64,000 bases of DNA, from positions 4,650,001-4,714,000 of the forward strand of contig NZ_CP111121.1 in assembly GCF_026314945.1 (NCBI RefSeq), read 5' to 3'. Under the pieces are notes generated by a model that saw nothing but the letters and a program-made list of their open reading frames with translations, was not told the DNA's origin and ran no database searches. Source of the stretch: Chryseobacterium fluminis. Lineage in GTDB: Bacteria > Bacteroidota > Bacteroidia > Flavobacteriales > Weeksellaceae. Below are positions 25,967 to 35,818 of the stretch, piece after piece (within the stretch, counting starts at the first letter, position 1; each line of letters starts with the position of its first letter). The position numbers and the translations under genes are program-made.

Positions 25967-28455
25967 TGAACAAAACTCTGATTCTTATTTTCTTCTCTAT
26001 TCAGACAATCCTGATGGCTCAGTTTTCAGAGCGAAAATTATCCGTTGAAAAATGGCAATTCAAAAATTCAAAAGAAAACAGATGGCTTCCGGCAACTGTG
26101 CCCGGAACCGTTCATCTGGATCTGATGAATAACAAGATCATTCCGGATCCCTACAAAGATGAAAATGAGAAAAAAGTGCAGTGGGTCGAAAACGAAGACT
26201 GGGATTATCAGACCTCATTTACAATCTCAGCCACAGAGTTTAAAAATCAGAATATCGATCTGGTCTTTCACGGACTGGATACTTTTTCTGAAATTTATGT
26301 AAATGGTATCCTGTTGCAGTCGACCGATAATATGTTCAGAACATGGACCATTCCGGTGAAGAAAAACCTACATATCGGTGAAAATATCATACAAGTCAGG
26401 TTCAGATCTGCCATAAACATGGGAAAAGTACTGGCCGGAAAAGTTCCGTTTACAATGCCGGAGTCCCCGAGAAGTTTTGTAAGAAAAGCACAATATCAGT
26501 TCGGATGGGACTGGGGCCCGAGATTAGTAACATCGGGAATATGGAAAGAAGTACAATTGAAATTCTGGAATCAGGCAAAGCTGGAAAATCTTAAAATTGA
26601 ACAGAAAATCATTACCCGGCAAACAGCAGATTTATTGGTTCATGCAGAAATTCTTGCGGACAGAGATGGGAAATATTCGGTTTTGATTAATGGTAGCTCC
26701 CGGAATGTATCTTTAAAATCAGGGATAAATAAAATTTCACTTCCTTATCAGATTAAAAATCCAAAACTGTGGCAGCCCAATGGATGGGGCGAGCCAAACT
26801 TATATACCCTGAAGATTTCCCTGGAGAAAGATTCGAAAATGATAAGTGAGAAAGATGAAAGAATAGGATTGAGAACCGTTGAGCTCGTTCATGAAAAAGA
26901 TGCAAAAGGAAAATCGTTTTATTTTAAAATTAATGGAAATCCGATGTATGTGAGGGGAACCAACTGGATTCCTGCAGACAGCTTTTCGCCGAGAATTACG
27001 AAAGAAAAATACCATAAACTGATCAAAGATTCAAAAGATGCCCATATGAATATGATCCGGATCTGGGGCGGCGGAATTTATGAAGATGATGAATTTTATA
27101 AAGCCTGTGATGAAAACGGAATTTTAGTATGGCAGGATTTTATGTTTGCGGGAAGTTTTTATCCTGCCGATGAGCATTTTCTTAATAACATAGAAGAAGA
27201 AGTAAAAGATCAGGTCACCCGTCTCCAGAACCATCCTTGCCTTGCTCTGTGGTGCGGAAATAATGAAGTCGATGAAGCCATTGTCAACTGGGGATACCAA
27301 AAGCAGTTCAAATATTCAGAAAAAGATTCTTTACAGGTCTGGAAGGACTACAAAAAAGTCTTTCATGAAGTTATCCCGGATGCTATAAAAAAGTACGCGA
27401 CCGGAGACAGGACCATTTACTGGCCCAGTTCACCATCGATCGGTTGGGGGCATACTGAAAGTCTTACCGAAGGAGATTCTCATTATTGGGGAGTCTGGTG
27501 GGGAGAGCAGCCGTTTGAAATATATAATGAAAAAGTAGGGCGTTTCATGTCCGAATACGGATTTCAGGGAATGCCGACGCTGGAAACTACGAAATCTATG
27601 TTTTCGGGAACACCGCAACTCAATTTACGGAACGCCACGGTAAAAGCTCACGAAAAGCACGCCCGGGGTTGGGAAATCATCGATAATTACATGGAAAGGG
27701 ATTACAAAATTCCCCAAGATTTTGTGAAATACAATTATATTTCCCAGTTGCTGCAGGCGCGTGGAATGCAGATCGCCATTCAAGCGCACCGCCGCGCAAA
27801 ACCTTACAATATGGGGACTTTATATTGGCAGCTGAATGACTGCTGGCCTGTGGTTTCCTGGTCTTCAGTGGATTATCTGGGTAACTGGAAAGCCTTGCAT
27901 TACCAGTTGAAAAGGAGTTTTGCAAACCAGGTAGTTTTGGCAGAAGAGAAAGACGGGCTTTTAAACTTTTACTTGGTAAATGATGATTTGAAAAAAATAA
28001 ATGACGTCTATTTAGATTTTGACATCATCGGTTTAAATGGAGAAAAATTAGGTTCAGCAGGAACCGCAGATCATAAAACCGTTCATGAGAACAGCAGTGT
28101 CAGATTTGATTCATTCTCACTTGAAGAAATCATTGGAAATTCAGATAGAAATGAGATTTTTCTGAAGATCACTGTTAAAGATCAATATCAGAAGATCATT
28201 GCCCAGAGCACGCATTTTTTTGTAAAGCCAAAAGATTTAAAGCTGACAAAACCTGATCTTAAAATCAGAAAGATCTCATCAACAGAAATTGAAGTTTCTA
28301 CAGATGTCCTGGCAAAAGATGTTTACCTCATCGGAAATACCCATTTCAGTGATAATTTCTTTGACCTGCTTCCTAACACCTCAAAAAAAATTACCCTATC
28401 AAAACCCTTAGATAAAGTTGAAGTAATGAACCTTTGGGATGCGATGAATGAGTAA
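25966..28455 (+). CDS. Beta-mannosidase (GH2)
   Basis: Secreted exo-glycosidase that removes beta-linked mannose, as in the Man-beta-1,4-GlcNAc core of N-glycans. The 829-residue product has a signal peptide (MNKTLILIFFSIQTILMAQ), a sugar-binding jelly roll, an immunoglobulin-like domain and a TIM barrel. The acid/base Glu434 lies in WCGNNEVDEA and the nucleophile Glu530 in MSEYGFQGMP. MRGTNWIPAD-type and MIRIWGGGIYE blocks are typical of GH2 mannosidases. With GH20 and glycosylasparaginase nearby it forms a set able to take N-glycan cores apart. Confidence 0.92.
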   Translation: MNKTLILIFFSIQTILMAQFSERKLSVEKWQFKNSKENRWLPATVPGTVHLDLMNNKIIPDPYKDENEKKVQWVENEDWDYQTSFTISATEFKNQNIDLVFHGLDTFSEIYVNGILLQSTDNMFRTWTIPVKKNLHIGENIIQVRFRSAINMGKVLAGKVPFTMPESPRSFVRKAQYQFGWDWGPRLVTSGIWKEVQLKFWNQAKLENLKIEQKIITRQTADLLVHAEILADRDGKYSVLINGSSRNVSLKSGINKISLPYQIKNPKLWQPNGWGEPNLYTLKISLEKDSKMISEKDERIGLRTVELVHEKDAKGKSFYFKINGNPMYVRGTNWIPADSFSPRITKEKYHKLIKDSKDAHMNMIRIWGGGIYEDDEFYKACDENGILVWQDFMFAGSFYPADEHFLNNIEEEVKDQVTRLQNHPCLALWCGNNEVDEAIVNWGYQKQFKYSEKDSLQVWKDYKKVFHEVIPDAIKKYATGDRTIYWPSSPSIGWGHTESLTEGDSHYWGVWWGEQPFEIYNEKVGRFMSEYGFQGMPTLETTKSMFSGTPQLNLRNATVKAHEKHARGWEIIDNYMERDYKIPQDFVKYNYISQLLQARGMQIAIQAHRRAKPYNMGTLYWQLNDCWPVVSWSSVDYLGNWKALHYQLKRSFANQVVLAEEKDGLLNFYLVNDDLKKINDVYLDFDIIGLNGEKLGSAGTADHKTVHENSSVRFDSFSLEEIIGNSDRNEIFLKITVKDQYQKIIAQSTHFFVKPKDLKLTKPDLKIRKISSTEIEVSTDVLAKDVYLIGNTHFSDNFFDLLPNTSKKITLSKPLDKVEVMNLWDAMNE

Positions 28456-28567
28456 AGGGGTGATCATGCGGATACATTAATCCACGGGATTATTACTCGC
28501 GATAACCTCAACAAAATTTTGCAGTTCTCTGAAGAAAAATTTAATTTTACACTTTTAAAAATCTCCT

Positions 28568-31015
28568 TTGCAGTACGCTCAAATAATTTTACCGCTTAAT
28601 TTAAAAGGTTCTTTTACGTATAAAGTTCCTGAAGAATTATTATCTGAAATTCAGCCCGGAATGCGTGTTTTGGTTCCGTTTGGAGGGAAAAAGATTTATA
28701 CCGGAATTGTTTTTGAGCAGCATGACAACGCTCCCGAAAATTTTGTTGTAAAAGAGGTAATCAGCATTCTGGATGACAAGCCGATTGTTCCGCATGAGCA
28801 GCTTCAGTTCTGGAAGTGGCTTTCAGATTATTATTTGTGTGGTTTGGGTGAAATTTACCGTTTTGCATTTCCTTCTTCTTTAAAACTTGAAAGTGAGACC
28901 TACTTAAAGTTAAAACCCAATGTTACCATTAATTTCGAAAACCTGGATGTCAACGAAATGTATCTGGTGCAGGCTCTCGAAGTACGGCAGCTCATCAATT
29001 TAAGTGATATTGAGTCTTTTATTGCTAAAAAAGACATCATCAAAACGATAAACTCGCTGATAGATCTGCAGTATATCGAAATCGATGAAAAAATTGCTGA
29101 AAAATATAAAGCAAAAGAAGTGGCTTATGTTAAGATCAAAGAGGGTGTTTTAAATACTCAGAATCTTACAGAAATTCTGCTGAAATTAAATAGGTCCCGA
29201 AAACAGAAAGATCTTTTCCTTCATATTTTAGAAAAACAAACGGAACATCCGGACCAACACATTAAAAAGTCTGAACTGTTTGAGGACGGATATTTCGGAA
29301 GCTCGCATTTTAAATCCTTATCGGATAAAGATCTGGTGGAAGAATATTATATGCAGAAAGACAGGATCGAAAGCTACGAAGGGGAAATAGAAGAGATTGA
29401 AGAGCTTTCCGAAGCTCAGAAAACAGCAAAAATCGAAATCGATGAGGCCTTCGACGAAGGGAAAAATGTCCTTCTTCACGGGGTGACATCATCAGGAAAG
29501 ACCCATTTGTATTTAGATAAAATCGAAGAATGTATCCAGGAAGGTAAAAATGTTCTTTTTCTGCTGCCTGAAATTTCATTAACGAAACAGATCACTCAGA
29601 GACTCGAAAAGAAGTATGGCCGCCAGCTGGGATTTTATCATCAGAAACTCACCGATTTTGAGCGTGTAGAGGTTTGGCGGAGAATCAGTCAGAATGATAT
29701 TAAAATTCTTATCGGAACCCGGAATTCTCTCTTTCTGCCTTTTCAGAATTTAGGATTGATAATTGTGGATGAAGAGCATGATTCCGCGTACAGACCAAGA
29801 GAAGTTTCGCCTTATTTTAACGCTAAAGATGCTGCTTTGGTCCTGGCAGGTTTTTATAATGCAAGAGCTGTTTTAGGATCAGCAACACCATCTGTGGAAA
29901 GTTATTACAGCGCCCGGAAAGATAAAATGAAATATATTTTTCTTGAAGAGCGTTTTGGAAATGTTAATCTCCCTGAATATGAACTGATTAATTTTAAAGA
30001 AGCTCAGGATTCCAAAAAAGTTACGGGAAATTTCTCCTCACAGCTGATCGATGACATCAGGAAAACCCTGGAAGAAAAGAAACAGGTTATTGTACTGCAC
30101 AACCGCAGGGGCTATGCCAATGTGATCGAATGTGAAACCTGCGGTTATGTGAATTACTGTTCCAACTGTGATGTGGTAATGACCTACCATAAAGCCGCTA
30201 ATGAAATGAAATGTCATTACTGTGGCCAGAGAGCCTCAAAACCAAAGACCTGTCCGAAATGTTATTCTGAAAACCTGAACGAAAGAGGAGTAGGCGTAGA
30301 ACAGATCCATGAGGAAGTTTCCAGATTGTTTCCGGATCATGAAGTAGACAGGATGGATGTAGATTCTATGCGTAAGAAATTTGCCTATGAGAAACTGTAC
30401 GAAAAAATCGAAGATGGTGAAACGGATATTGTAGTAGGAACCCAGATGATTTCCAAAGGTCTGGATTTTGACCATATTGAACTGGTTACCATTCCTAAAG
30501 CAGATTCCTTATTGTATGTTCAGGATTTCAGAGCTGAGGAAAGAGCATATCAACTCATCACCCAGGTTTCCGGGAGAGCAGGAAGGGTTTCCGGAAAAGG
30601 GAAAATATTAATTCAGACCTTTAATCCCGATCACTCGGTGTTTCAGTTGATTAAAATGAATAATCCGGCTAAAATTTATAAATATATTTTAACGGAGCGC
30701 CAGAAGTTTCATTATCCGCCCTTTACGAAACTGATAATGATCGAGCTCAAGCACAGAAAGGAAGATAAAGTAAACCGTGCATCCCAGTTTCTGGGCTCGG
30801 TTTTAAGGAAATATCTTCCTGAAGACTGTGTCTTGGGTCCGGAAAAATCGCAGATCGCAAGACTGAATAATTTGTACCAGTTTCAGATTATGCTGAAGCT
30901 TCCGCGCGGTAAAAAGTATGAGGAATATAAGAAGCAGGTGTTGATAAGTCTAAAAGAATTTGAAGAAATTACTGCTTACCAGAGCGTTAAAAAGGACGTT
31001 TTTGTGGACTTTTAA
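28568..31015 (+). CDS. priA: Primosomal protein N' (replication restart helicase)
   Basis: 3'-5' DNA helicase that reloads the replisome at collapsed forks. The 815-residue product begins at a TTG codon (MQYAQIILPLNLKGSFTYKVP), the normal PriA start. It has the 3' DNA-binding domain, Walker A GVTSSGKT at 305-312, DEEH in IVDEEHDSAYR, the zinc-binding cysteine cluster (CETCGYVNYCSNC...CHYCG...CPKC), and helicase motif QVSGRAGR. All key residues are present. No operon partner is evident. Confidence 0.97.
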   Translation: MQYAQIILPLNLKGSFTYKVPEELLSEIQPGMRVLVPFGGKKIYTGIVFEQHDNAPENFVVKEVISILDDKPIVPHEQLQFWKWLSDYYLCGLGEIYRFAFPSSLKLESETYLKLKPNVTINFENLDVNEMYLVQALEVRQLINLSDIESFIAKKDIIKTINSLIDLQYIEIDEKIAEKYKAKEVAYVKIKEGVLNTQNLTEILLKLNRSRKQKDLFLHILEKQTEHPDQHIKKSELFEDGYFGSSHFKSLSDKDLVEEYYMQKDRIESYEGEIEEIEELSEAQKTAKIEIDEAFDEGKNVLLHGVTSSGKTHLYLDKIEECIQEGKNVLFLLPEISLTKQITQRLEKKYGRQLGFYHQKLTDFERVEVWRRISQNDIKILIGTRNSLFLPFQNLGLIIVDEEHDSAYRPREVSPYFNAKDAALVLAGFYNARAVLGSATPSVESYYSARKDKMKYIFLEERFGNVNLPEYELINFKEAQDSKKVTGNFSSQLIDDIRKTLEEKKQVIVLHNRRGYANVIECETCGYVNYCSNCDVVMTYHKAANEMKCHYCGQRASKPKTCPKCYSENLNERGVGVEQIHEEVSRLFPDHEVDRMDVDSMRKKFAYEKLYEKIEDGETDIVVGTQMISKGLDFDHIELVTIPKADSLLYVQDFRAEERAYQLITQVSGRAGRVSGKGKILIQTFNPDHSVFQLIKMNNPAKIYKYILTERQKFHYPPFTKLIMIELKHRKEDKVNRASQFLGSVLRKYLPEDCVLGPEKSQIARLNNLYQFQIMLKLPRGKKYEEYKKQVLISLKEFEEITAYQSVKKDVFVDF

Positions 31016-31054
31016 CAATTTTTAACAAACTTTATAGCCTTTTATAAGAGTGCA

Positions 31055-31088
31055 TTGGACCTACTTATAGCAATATTTTCTACTTTTG
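31055..31088 (+). promoter_or_regulatory. dacB promoter
   Basis: TTG (31055-31057) and TACTTTTG (31081-31088) are separated by 23 bases. This gives a leader of about 80 bases to the dacB ATG at 31177. Confidence 0.45.
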
Positions 31089-31176
31089 ACCGTTGATTAT
31101 ATGTTTGGATATTTAACTTTCAATTTAACCCATTGATTTTTAACTTATCCAAAGTATAAGAAAATGAAAAAATTAG

Positions 31177-32649
31177 ATGGTAAATTTCAGAAAATATATT
31201 TCCAGCGCAGCGGTATTGGCTTCAGGATTATTCCTTGCACAGTCTACCGTATCTACAGTTTTATATTCTCAGGCGTATGACAATCAAAGAAATTCTTTAA
31301 ACTTACCTTCTCCCATTACTTCAATGGCCGAGAAGACGGTTCTGTCTGCGAAAGAACTTGTAGATATCAATGTAAACACGATGATGAGCGACCCGGTACT
31401 GAAAAATGCAACCTGGGGGTTTGTCGTGTATGACCCTAAAACGAAGAAGGTCATTTCTTCGTATAACGAAAACACACCTTTGGTTCCGGCTTCTACCACC
31501 AAATTATTAACCACAGAAACGGCATTAAGCCTGCTGGGTGAAAATTATCGTTGGATGACTCAGCTGGAATACTCAGGTAGTATAGACGAGAACGGAATAC
31601 TGAATGGTAACCTATATATCGTAGGAAGCGGAGATCCCTCTTTGGGAACCAATAAAGCAGGAGCAGCTTCTTACAGAGATATCATTTCAGATTTCGTAAG
31701 CGGAATTTCCCGTGAGGGAATCAAAAAGGTAAATGGTGATATTATCATTCAGACAGCGCTTTTCAAAGGTAATATTTCAAGGCTTCCGGAAAATGTTGTT
31801 TGGTTGGAGAATAATAATTACTATTTACCGGCAGGGACCACCCGTGAGATTAATCCGGCGAACGAAAAGCTGATTGTAAAGAAAGGAAACAATTTCTCAG
31901 GAGATAAGAAATTTTTCTATGTTTCTCCTTATATGAACCAGATGGTGTATGCCGAAAAATATGACGGTCCCGGAACGCTGACGACAAAACTACCGGACGC
32001 GCCTGCTTTTCTAGCCAATTCTTTCAGAACAACTCTGATAAAAAGCGGAATATCGGTTACCGGAAAAGTAACCCCTAAAATGACAGACGCAAGCCCGGAA
32101 AACAGAAAATTGCTTTCAGCATATAAATCTCCGACTCTGGGTGATATCATATTTTATACCAACCAGCACAGTGACAATTCCCTGGCAGAAGCGTTACTGA
32201 AAACAGTAGGTTTCCAGACTCTGGGTGATCAGACTTCAGAGTCGGGAAGAAAAGTGGTGACTGAGCACCTGAAGAACGAAGGTTTTGATATGTTGGGATT
32301 AAATTATATCGATGGCAGCGGATTATCAAGAGCTAATAATGTAACACCGATCTCTCAGGTAAAATTTTTGACCTCCCTGATGGATGAAAAATATTACAAA
32401 TCATATTTTACTTCATTACCTGTTGGAGGACAGTCCGGAACACTGAAAAGAATGTTCATTGGAACAGGAAACGGACAGGTTTTTGCTAAAACAGGAACGT
32501 TGAATAAAGTAAAAACACTGGCGGGATATCTGAAAACAAATACAGGAAGAACTTTAGTATTTTCCTTAATGGTCAATAACTATGCAGGATCGGTAGATAT
32601 GGTAAAAAAAAGAATGGAAAAGATTCTTGAGCCGGCATTAGACCTTTAA
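31177..32649 (+). CDS. dacB: D-alanyl-D-alanine carboxypeptidase/endopeptidase, PBP4 type (S13)
   Basis: Periplasmic low-molecular-weight penicillin-binding protein that trims or cuts peptidoglycan cross-links. The 490-residue product has a signal peptide (MVNFRKYISSAAVLASGLFLAQ) and the three active-site motifs Ser106-x-x-Lys109 (STTK), Ser332-Asp-Asn334 (SDN) and Lys438-Thr-Gly (KTG). The long insert between the first two motifs is typical of PBP4/S13. An ATG 13 bases upstream (31164) is out of frame and gives only a 33-codon frame, so I keep 31177. Confidence 0.94.
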   Translation: MVNFRKYISSAAVLASGLFLAQSTVSTVLYSQAYDNQRNSLNLPSPITSMAEKTVLSAKELVDINVNTMMSDPVLKNATWGFVVYDPKTKKVISSYNENTPLVPASTTKLLTTETALSLLGENYRWMTQLEYSGSIDENGILNGNLYIVGSGDPSLGTNKAGAASYRDIISDFVSGISREGIKKVNGDIIIQTALFKGNISRLPENVVWLENNNYYLPAGTTREINPANEKLIVKKGNNFSGDKKFFYVSPYMNQMVYAEKYDGPGTLTTKLPDAPAFLANSFRTTLIKSGISVTGKVTPKMTDASPENRKLLSAYKSPTLGDIIFYTNQHSDNSLAEALLKTVGFQTLGDQTSESGRKVVTEHLKNEGFDMLGLNYIDGSGLSRANNVTPISQVKFLTSLMDEKYYKSYFTSLPVGGQSGTLKRMFIGTGNGQVFAKTGTLNKVKTLAGYLKTNTGRTLVFSLMVNNYAGSVDMVKKRMEKILEPALDL

Positions 32650-32670
32650 AAATTTTTATTTCAATATTAT

Positions 32671-32706
32671 AAAAACCTTTTAATCAATGATTAGAAGGTT
32701 TTTTTT
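32671..32706 (+). terminator. dacB terminator
   Basis: AAAACCTT and AAGGTTTT arms with an inner TAATC/GATTA stem are followed by a T run. The T run merges directly with the -7 box of the next gene. Confidence 0.8.
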
Positions 32707-32713
32707 ATCTTTG
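32706..32713 (+). promoter_or_regulatory. -7 box of the M1 aminopeptidase gene
   Basis: TATCTTTG matches TAnnTTTG, 16 bases before the ATG at 32730. It overlaps the last T of the dacB terminator. Confidence 0.5.
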
Positions 32714-32729
32714 ATTATAAATACTCATC

Positions 32730-34656
32730 ATGAAAAAAAATTATATTTTAATTTTAAGTACCCTTTTTATACATCAATTCCACAGTCAGGACCAGAATAT
32801 TGAAAAAAAAGGACTCATTACAAAGGAAATGAAATCTTTTGCCAAAAAGATGATCACCTATAATATTAATCCGAATACCCAGAACTATGACCTGCAGTAT
32901 CAGAAGAATGGAGGTGAGCCTCGACCCGGCAGTCTACCATATTTCAGGATCGGTAACTTCTCATTTTAAGCCTAATCAGGGCATGAGCAGCATTTATTTT
33001 GATCTTGCCAACACCTTAACGGTTTCCCAGGTCGAGTACCACGGAGCTTCAATGGTTTTTCAGCAGCTTCCGACAAAAGAACTCAAGATCGATTTTCAGT
33101 CTGCTCTTCCGGCAAACGTTCTTGATTCTTTGACGATCCATTACTCCGGAGCACCGGCACTGGATAATAATGCATTTTCTACCGGATCTCAGAACGGAAC
33201 AGCTATTCTTTCCACCCTTAATGAACCGTATGGTGCACAGGACTGGTTTCCCACCAAACAAAGCCTGAACGATAAAATCGACAGGTTTGATTTTAAAATT
33301 ACCACCCCTGCACAGTATAGCGTAGCTGCCAATGGAAAACTGATGTCGGAAACAGCACTGCCTAACGGACAGAAGCTGACGTTCTGGAGAACAATGTATC
33401 CTACCACAGCATATTTAATTGCGCTTTCGGTTACGAATTTTGTAAAACTTAATGATACAATGGGAAATCCTCCTTTTCCTTTTGTGAATTATGTGTATCC
33501 TACAACCGTTAATAATGCTTCAGTCATGGCAGATATCGACTGGACCAAGCAGATCATGAATACATTTGAGACCTATTTCGGTCCGTATCCTTTCCGAAAT
33601 GAAAAATATGGTCACATGGAGTTTCAGTATAACGGGGTCTGCATGGAACATCAGACGATGTCATCCATGAGTGGCTGGAGTAAGACCGTAATTGCCCATG
33701 AACTTGCGCATCAGTGGTTTGGTGACAAGGTAACCTGCGGCGCATGGAATGATATCTGGCTGAATGAGGGGTTTGCCACATTCGGGCAACATCTGGCTAA
33801 TGAAAAACTATTAATGACCAACACTGAATTCCTGAATTATTTACTGTCCGAAAAAAATTATATCACCAGTGCGCCAGGAGGAAGCACTTATGTGGCAGAT
33901 GCTCAGTTAGGAAATGTCGGAGCCATTTTCAGCGGCAGGTTATCGTACTCGAAAGGTGGATATATCGTCAGAATGATGAAGTGGATTTTGGGTGAAACGG
34001 CCTTTTACCAGGCCATCAAAGATTATCACTCAAGGCCCGGTTTAGCCTATAATTATGCCAGAACAGCCGATCTGAACGCTTCATTACTGCAGTCTACAGG
34101 CAAAGATTTTACTGAATTTTTTAATGACTGGGTGTATGGCGAAGGCTATCCTACTTATGACATAAGATGGCGGCAGGTGGGAAACCAGATTACCTTTAAA
34201 GCTTCTCAGACCCAGAGCAGCCCCAATGTAAGCTTTTTTGAAATGCCTTTACCGGTAAAAGTGAACGGAACCGGTGGTCAGGTAGCTTATTTTGCGTTAA
34301 ACAATACCACAAATAACCAGTATTTCACAGAAACAGTGCCTTTTACAGTAGCAAATGTTGAATTTAACTATGAATATCAGCTGCTGGAAAAAAACTCAAC
34401 GGTTACCCAGGACAACACGCTGTCTTCCACAGAATTCCACGCTGAAGAATTTGCTTTATATCCTAATCCTGCCAAAAATGAGCTGTATCTGAAAGGAATC
34501 GGCAGAACAGCAGAATTTACCATTCATTTTAGCGACGGTAAATTAGTGAGAAAAGAAACCTATAAGCCCGGAAAACCGATTGATATTTCAGAACTTATCC
34601 CGGGAACGTATATTTTCAGTATTAAAGACAAAAAAATTAAATTTTTAAAAAAATAA
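32730..34656 (+). pseudogene. Secreted M1 family aminopeptidase with T9SS sorting domain, frameshifted
   Basis: Zinc aminopeptidase of about 641 residues if one surplus base is removed. The first frame gives a signal peptide (MKKNYILILSTLFIHQFHSQ) and reaches NYDLQYQK at about 32906. There an extra A shifts the frame; the family sequence resumes at once as MEVSLDPAVYHISGSVTSHF in the next frame and stays open to 34656. The catalytic motif HELAHQWFGD (near residue 323) and the second zinc ligand in NEGFATF are intact, as is a sorting domain (LYPNPAKNELYL...KFLKK). I call it a pseudogene as read, but a sequencing error is just as likely. Confidence 0.85.
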
Positions 34657-34661
34657 ATGAG

Positions 34662-34692
34662 AACGGGCAACTTTTAGGTTGTCCGTTTTTTA
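34662..34692 (+). terminator. Terminator after M1 aminopeptidase
   Basis: AACGG-G-CAAC pairs with GTTG-T-CCGTT around a short loop, followed by a T run. Confidence 0.7.
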
Positions 34693-34788
34693 TGGGTACC
34701 GTAGAATTAGAGAGTGAAAATTCAGCAAAGAGTTGGAATAAAATAATTTCATAGTAGTCGGTTTGATGACTCTACTCATAATTAGATC

Positions 34789-35658
34789 TTAAAGTTTTTG
34801 TCTCTTAATAGCGCGGTTGGCCTTTCTTACGGCTTTTCCTACCTTAAAGCGGAACCATCTTTCTTTAAACACATTTCTCATCATATTATCAAAATGCCTG
34901 ATCAGCACAAGATTTTTAAAACCTCTCCATTTTTCAAGCCAGCTTGAGGGTAATGCTCTTACAGACACAGAGTAGCCCTCGGTTTCATATTGGATATAAT
35001 GCCACCAGCCGGATGGGATATAAAGCGTTTCCCCGGGTTTGATAACGGCTTCATACCCCTTCACATATTTCAGTCCCGGAAAGGCATCATAATCAGGTTC
35101 TTTAACATTGGTAATACTGTGAAAATTGTAAGGAAGTTTGTACAGTAAATCAGACTGTTCCCAGGGGAAAAGCCAGATTCTTTTAATCCCCTGGAATTGC
35201 GTGATAAAAACATGGGACATGTCTATATCTACATGATTTCGCGTTATAGAACCTTCGCCTCCGAAAAACATGAAGGGGAGCCATTTCAATATTTTTCCAT
35301 CGGTAACATCCCGGTAATGGATATCATTTTTGAGTTCAGGTTTAATACTTAATAAATTAAATAAAAACAGGCGGTGTTCGGTAGGGGATGAGGTGATTAA
35401 ATCCAGGTAATCTGCAAAGGTGCTCTGACCGATGGGCTTGCTGGCCACTCTGTCCAGCGACTCAATTTCACTTCCGTAAATATTGACTTTTTGTTCTCCT
35501 GCAATTACCTTAAAATAATCATAATTCCATTTTTTGAAGGCCGGGCTTTCAGGATCTGCAAAATCTTCTAAGATAATAGGTTTTGCAGGTTTCAGATAAG
35601 TCCTGAGAAATTCTTGTGATGATATATTTTTGATTTTCTGTACCGGTGATAAGATCAT
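34789..35658 (-). CDS. Cupin-like (JmjC-type) Fe(II)/2-oxoglutarate oxygenase family protein
   Basis: The 289-residue cytoplasmic protein has a cupin_8/JmjC-like fold. The metal ligands are likely His and Asp in NHVDIDMSH and a later His in SGWWHYIQYETEGYSVSVRALPS. The GIKRIWLFPWEQSDLLY and KPGETLYIPSGWWHY blocks are typical of JmjC-like hydroxylases. The substrate (protein side chain or other) is unknown. A -7 box TATATTTG lies on the minus strand (35684-35677), and a perfect 9-bp inverted repeat sits just upstream of it. Confidence 0.82.
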   Translation of the reverse strand: MILSPVQKIKNISSQEFLRTYLKPAKPIILEDFADPESPAFKKWNYDYFKVIAGEQKVNIYGSEIESLDRVASKPIGQSTFADYLDLITSSPTEHRLFLFNLLSIKPELKNDIHYRDVTDGKILKWLPFMFFGGEGSITRNHVDIDMSHVFITQFQGIKRIWLFPWEQSDLLYKLPYNFHSITNVKEPDYDAFPGLKYVKGYEAVIKPGETLYIPSGWWHYIQYETEGYSVSVRALPSSWLEKWRGFKNLVLIRHFDNMMRNVFKERWFRFKVGKAVRKANRAIKRQKL

Positions 35659-35676
35659 TCTTGTGATTTAAAGAAA

Positions 35677-35714
35677 CAAATATAGTGATTAGTCTACTTG
35701 GATTATAGACTAAT
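35677..35714 (-). promoter_or_regulatory. Cupin gene promoter with inverted-repeat operator
   Basis: TATATTTG (minus strand, 35684-35677) is preceded by a perfect inverted repeat: ATTAGTCTA (35688-35696), a nine-base spacer, TAGACTAAT (35706-35714). The position between the -7 and -33 regions fits an operator. The left arm plus two bases (ATTAGTCTACT) recurs in front of cysH. Confidence 0.55.
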
Positions 35715-35818
35715 TGTTGAAAAATTTAGCTAATATCCGAAAATACCAGAATAAAAATCAGAAAAGAGGATACTTTACGGCGATTTTACTAAATTAGCAC
35801 ATCAAAAATTTATCTACA

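Noticed and set aside
31164..31265. ATG 13 bases before dacB giving a 33-codon frame.
   Set aside because: Out of frame with dacB and without coding signal; the dacB start at 31177 yields a normal signal peptide.
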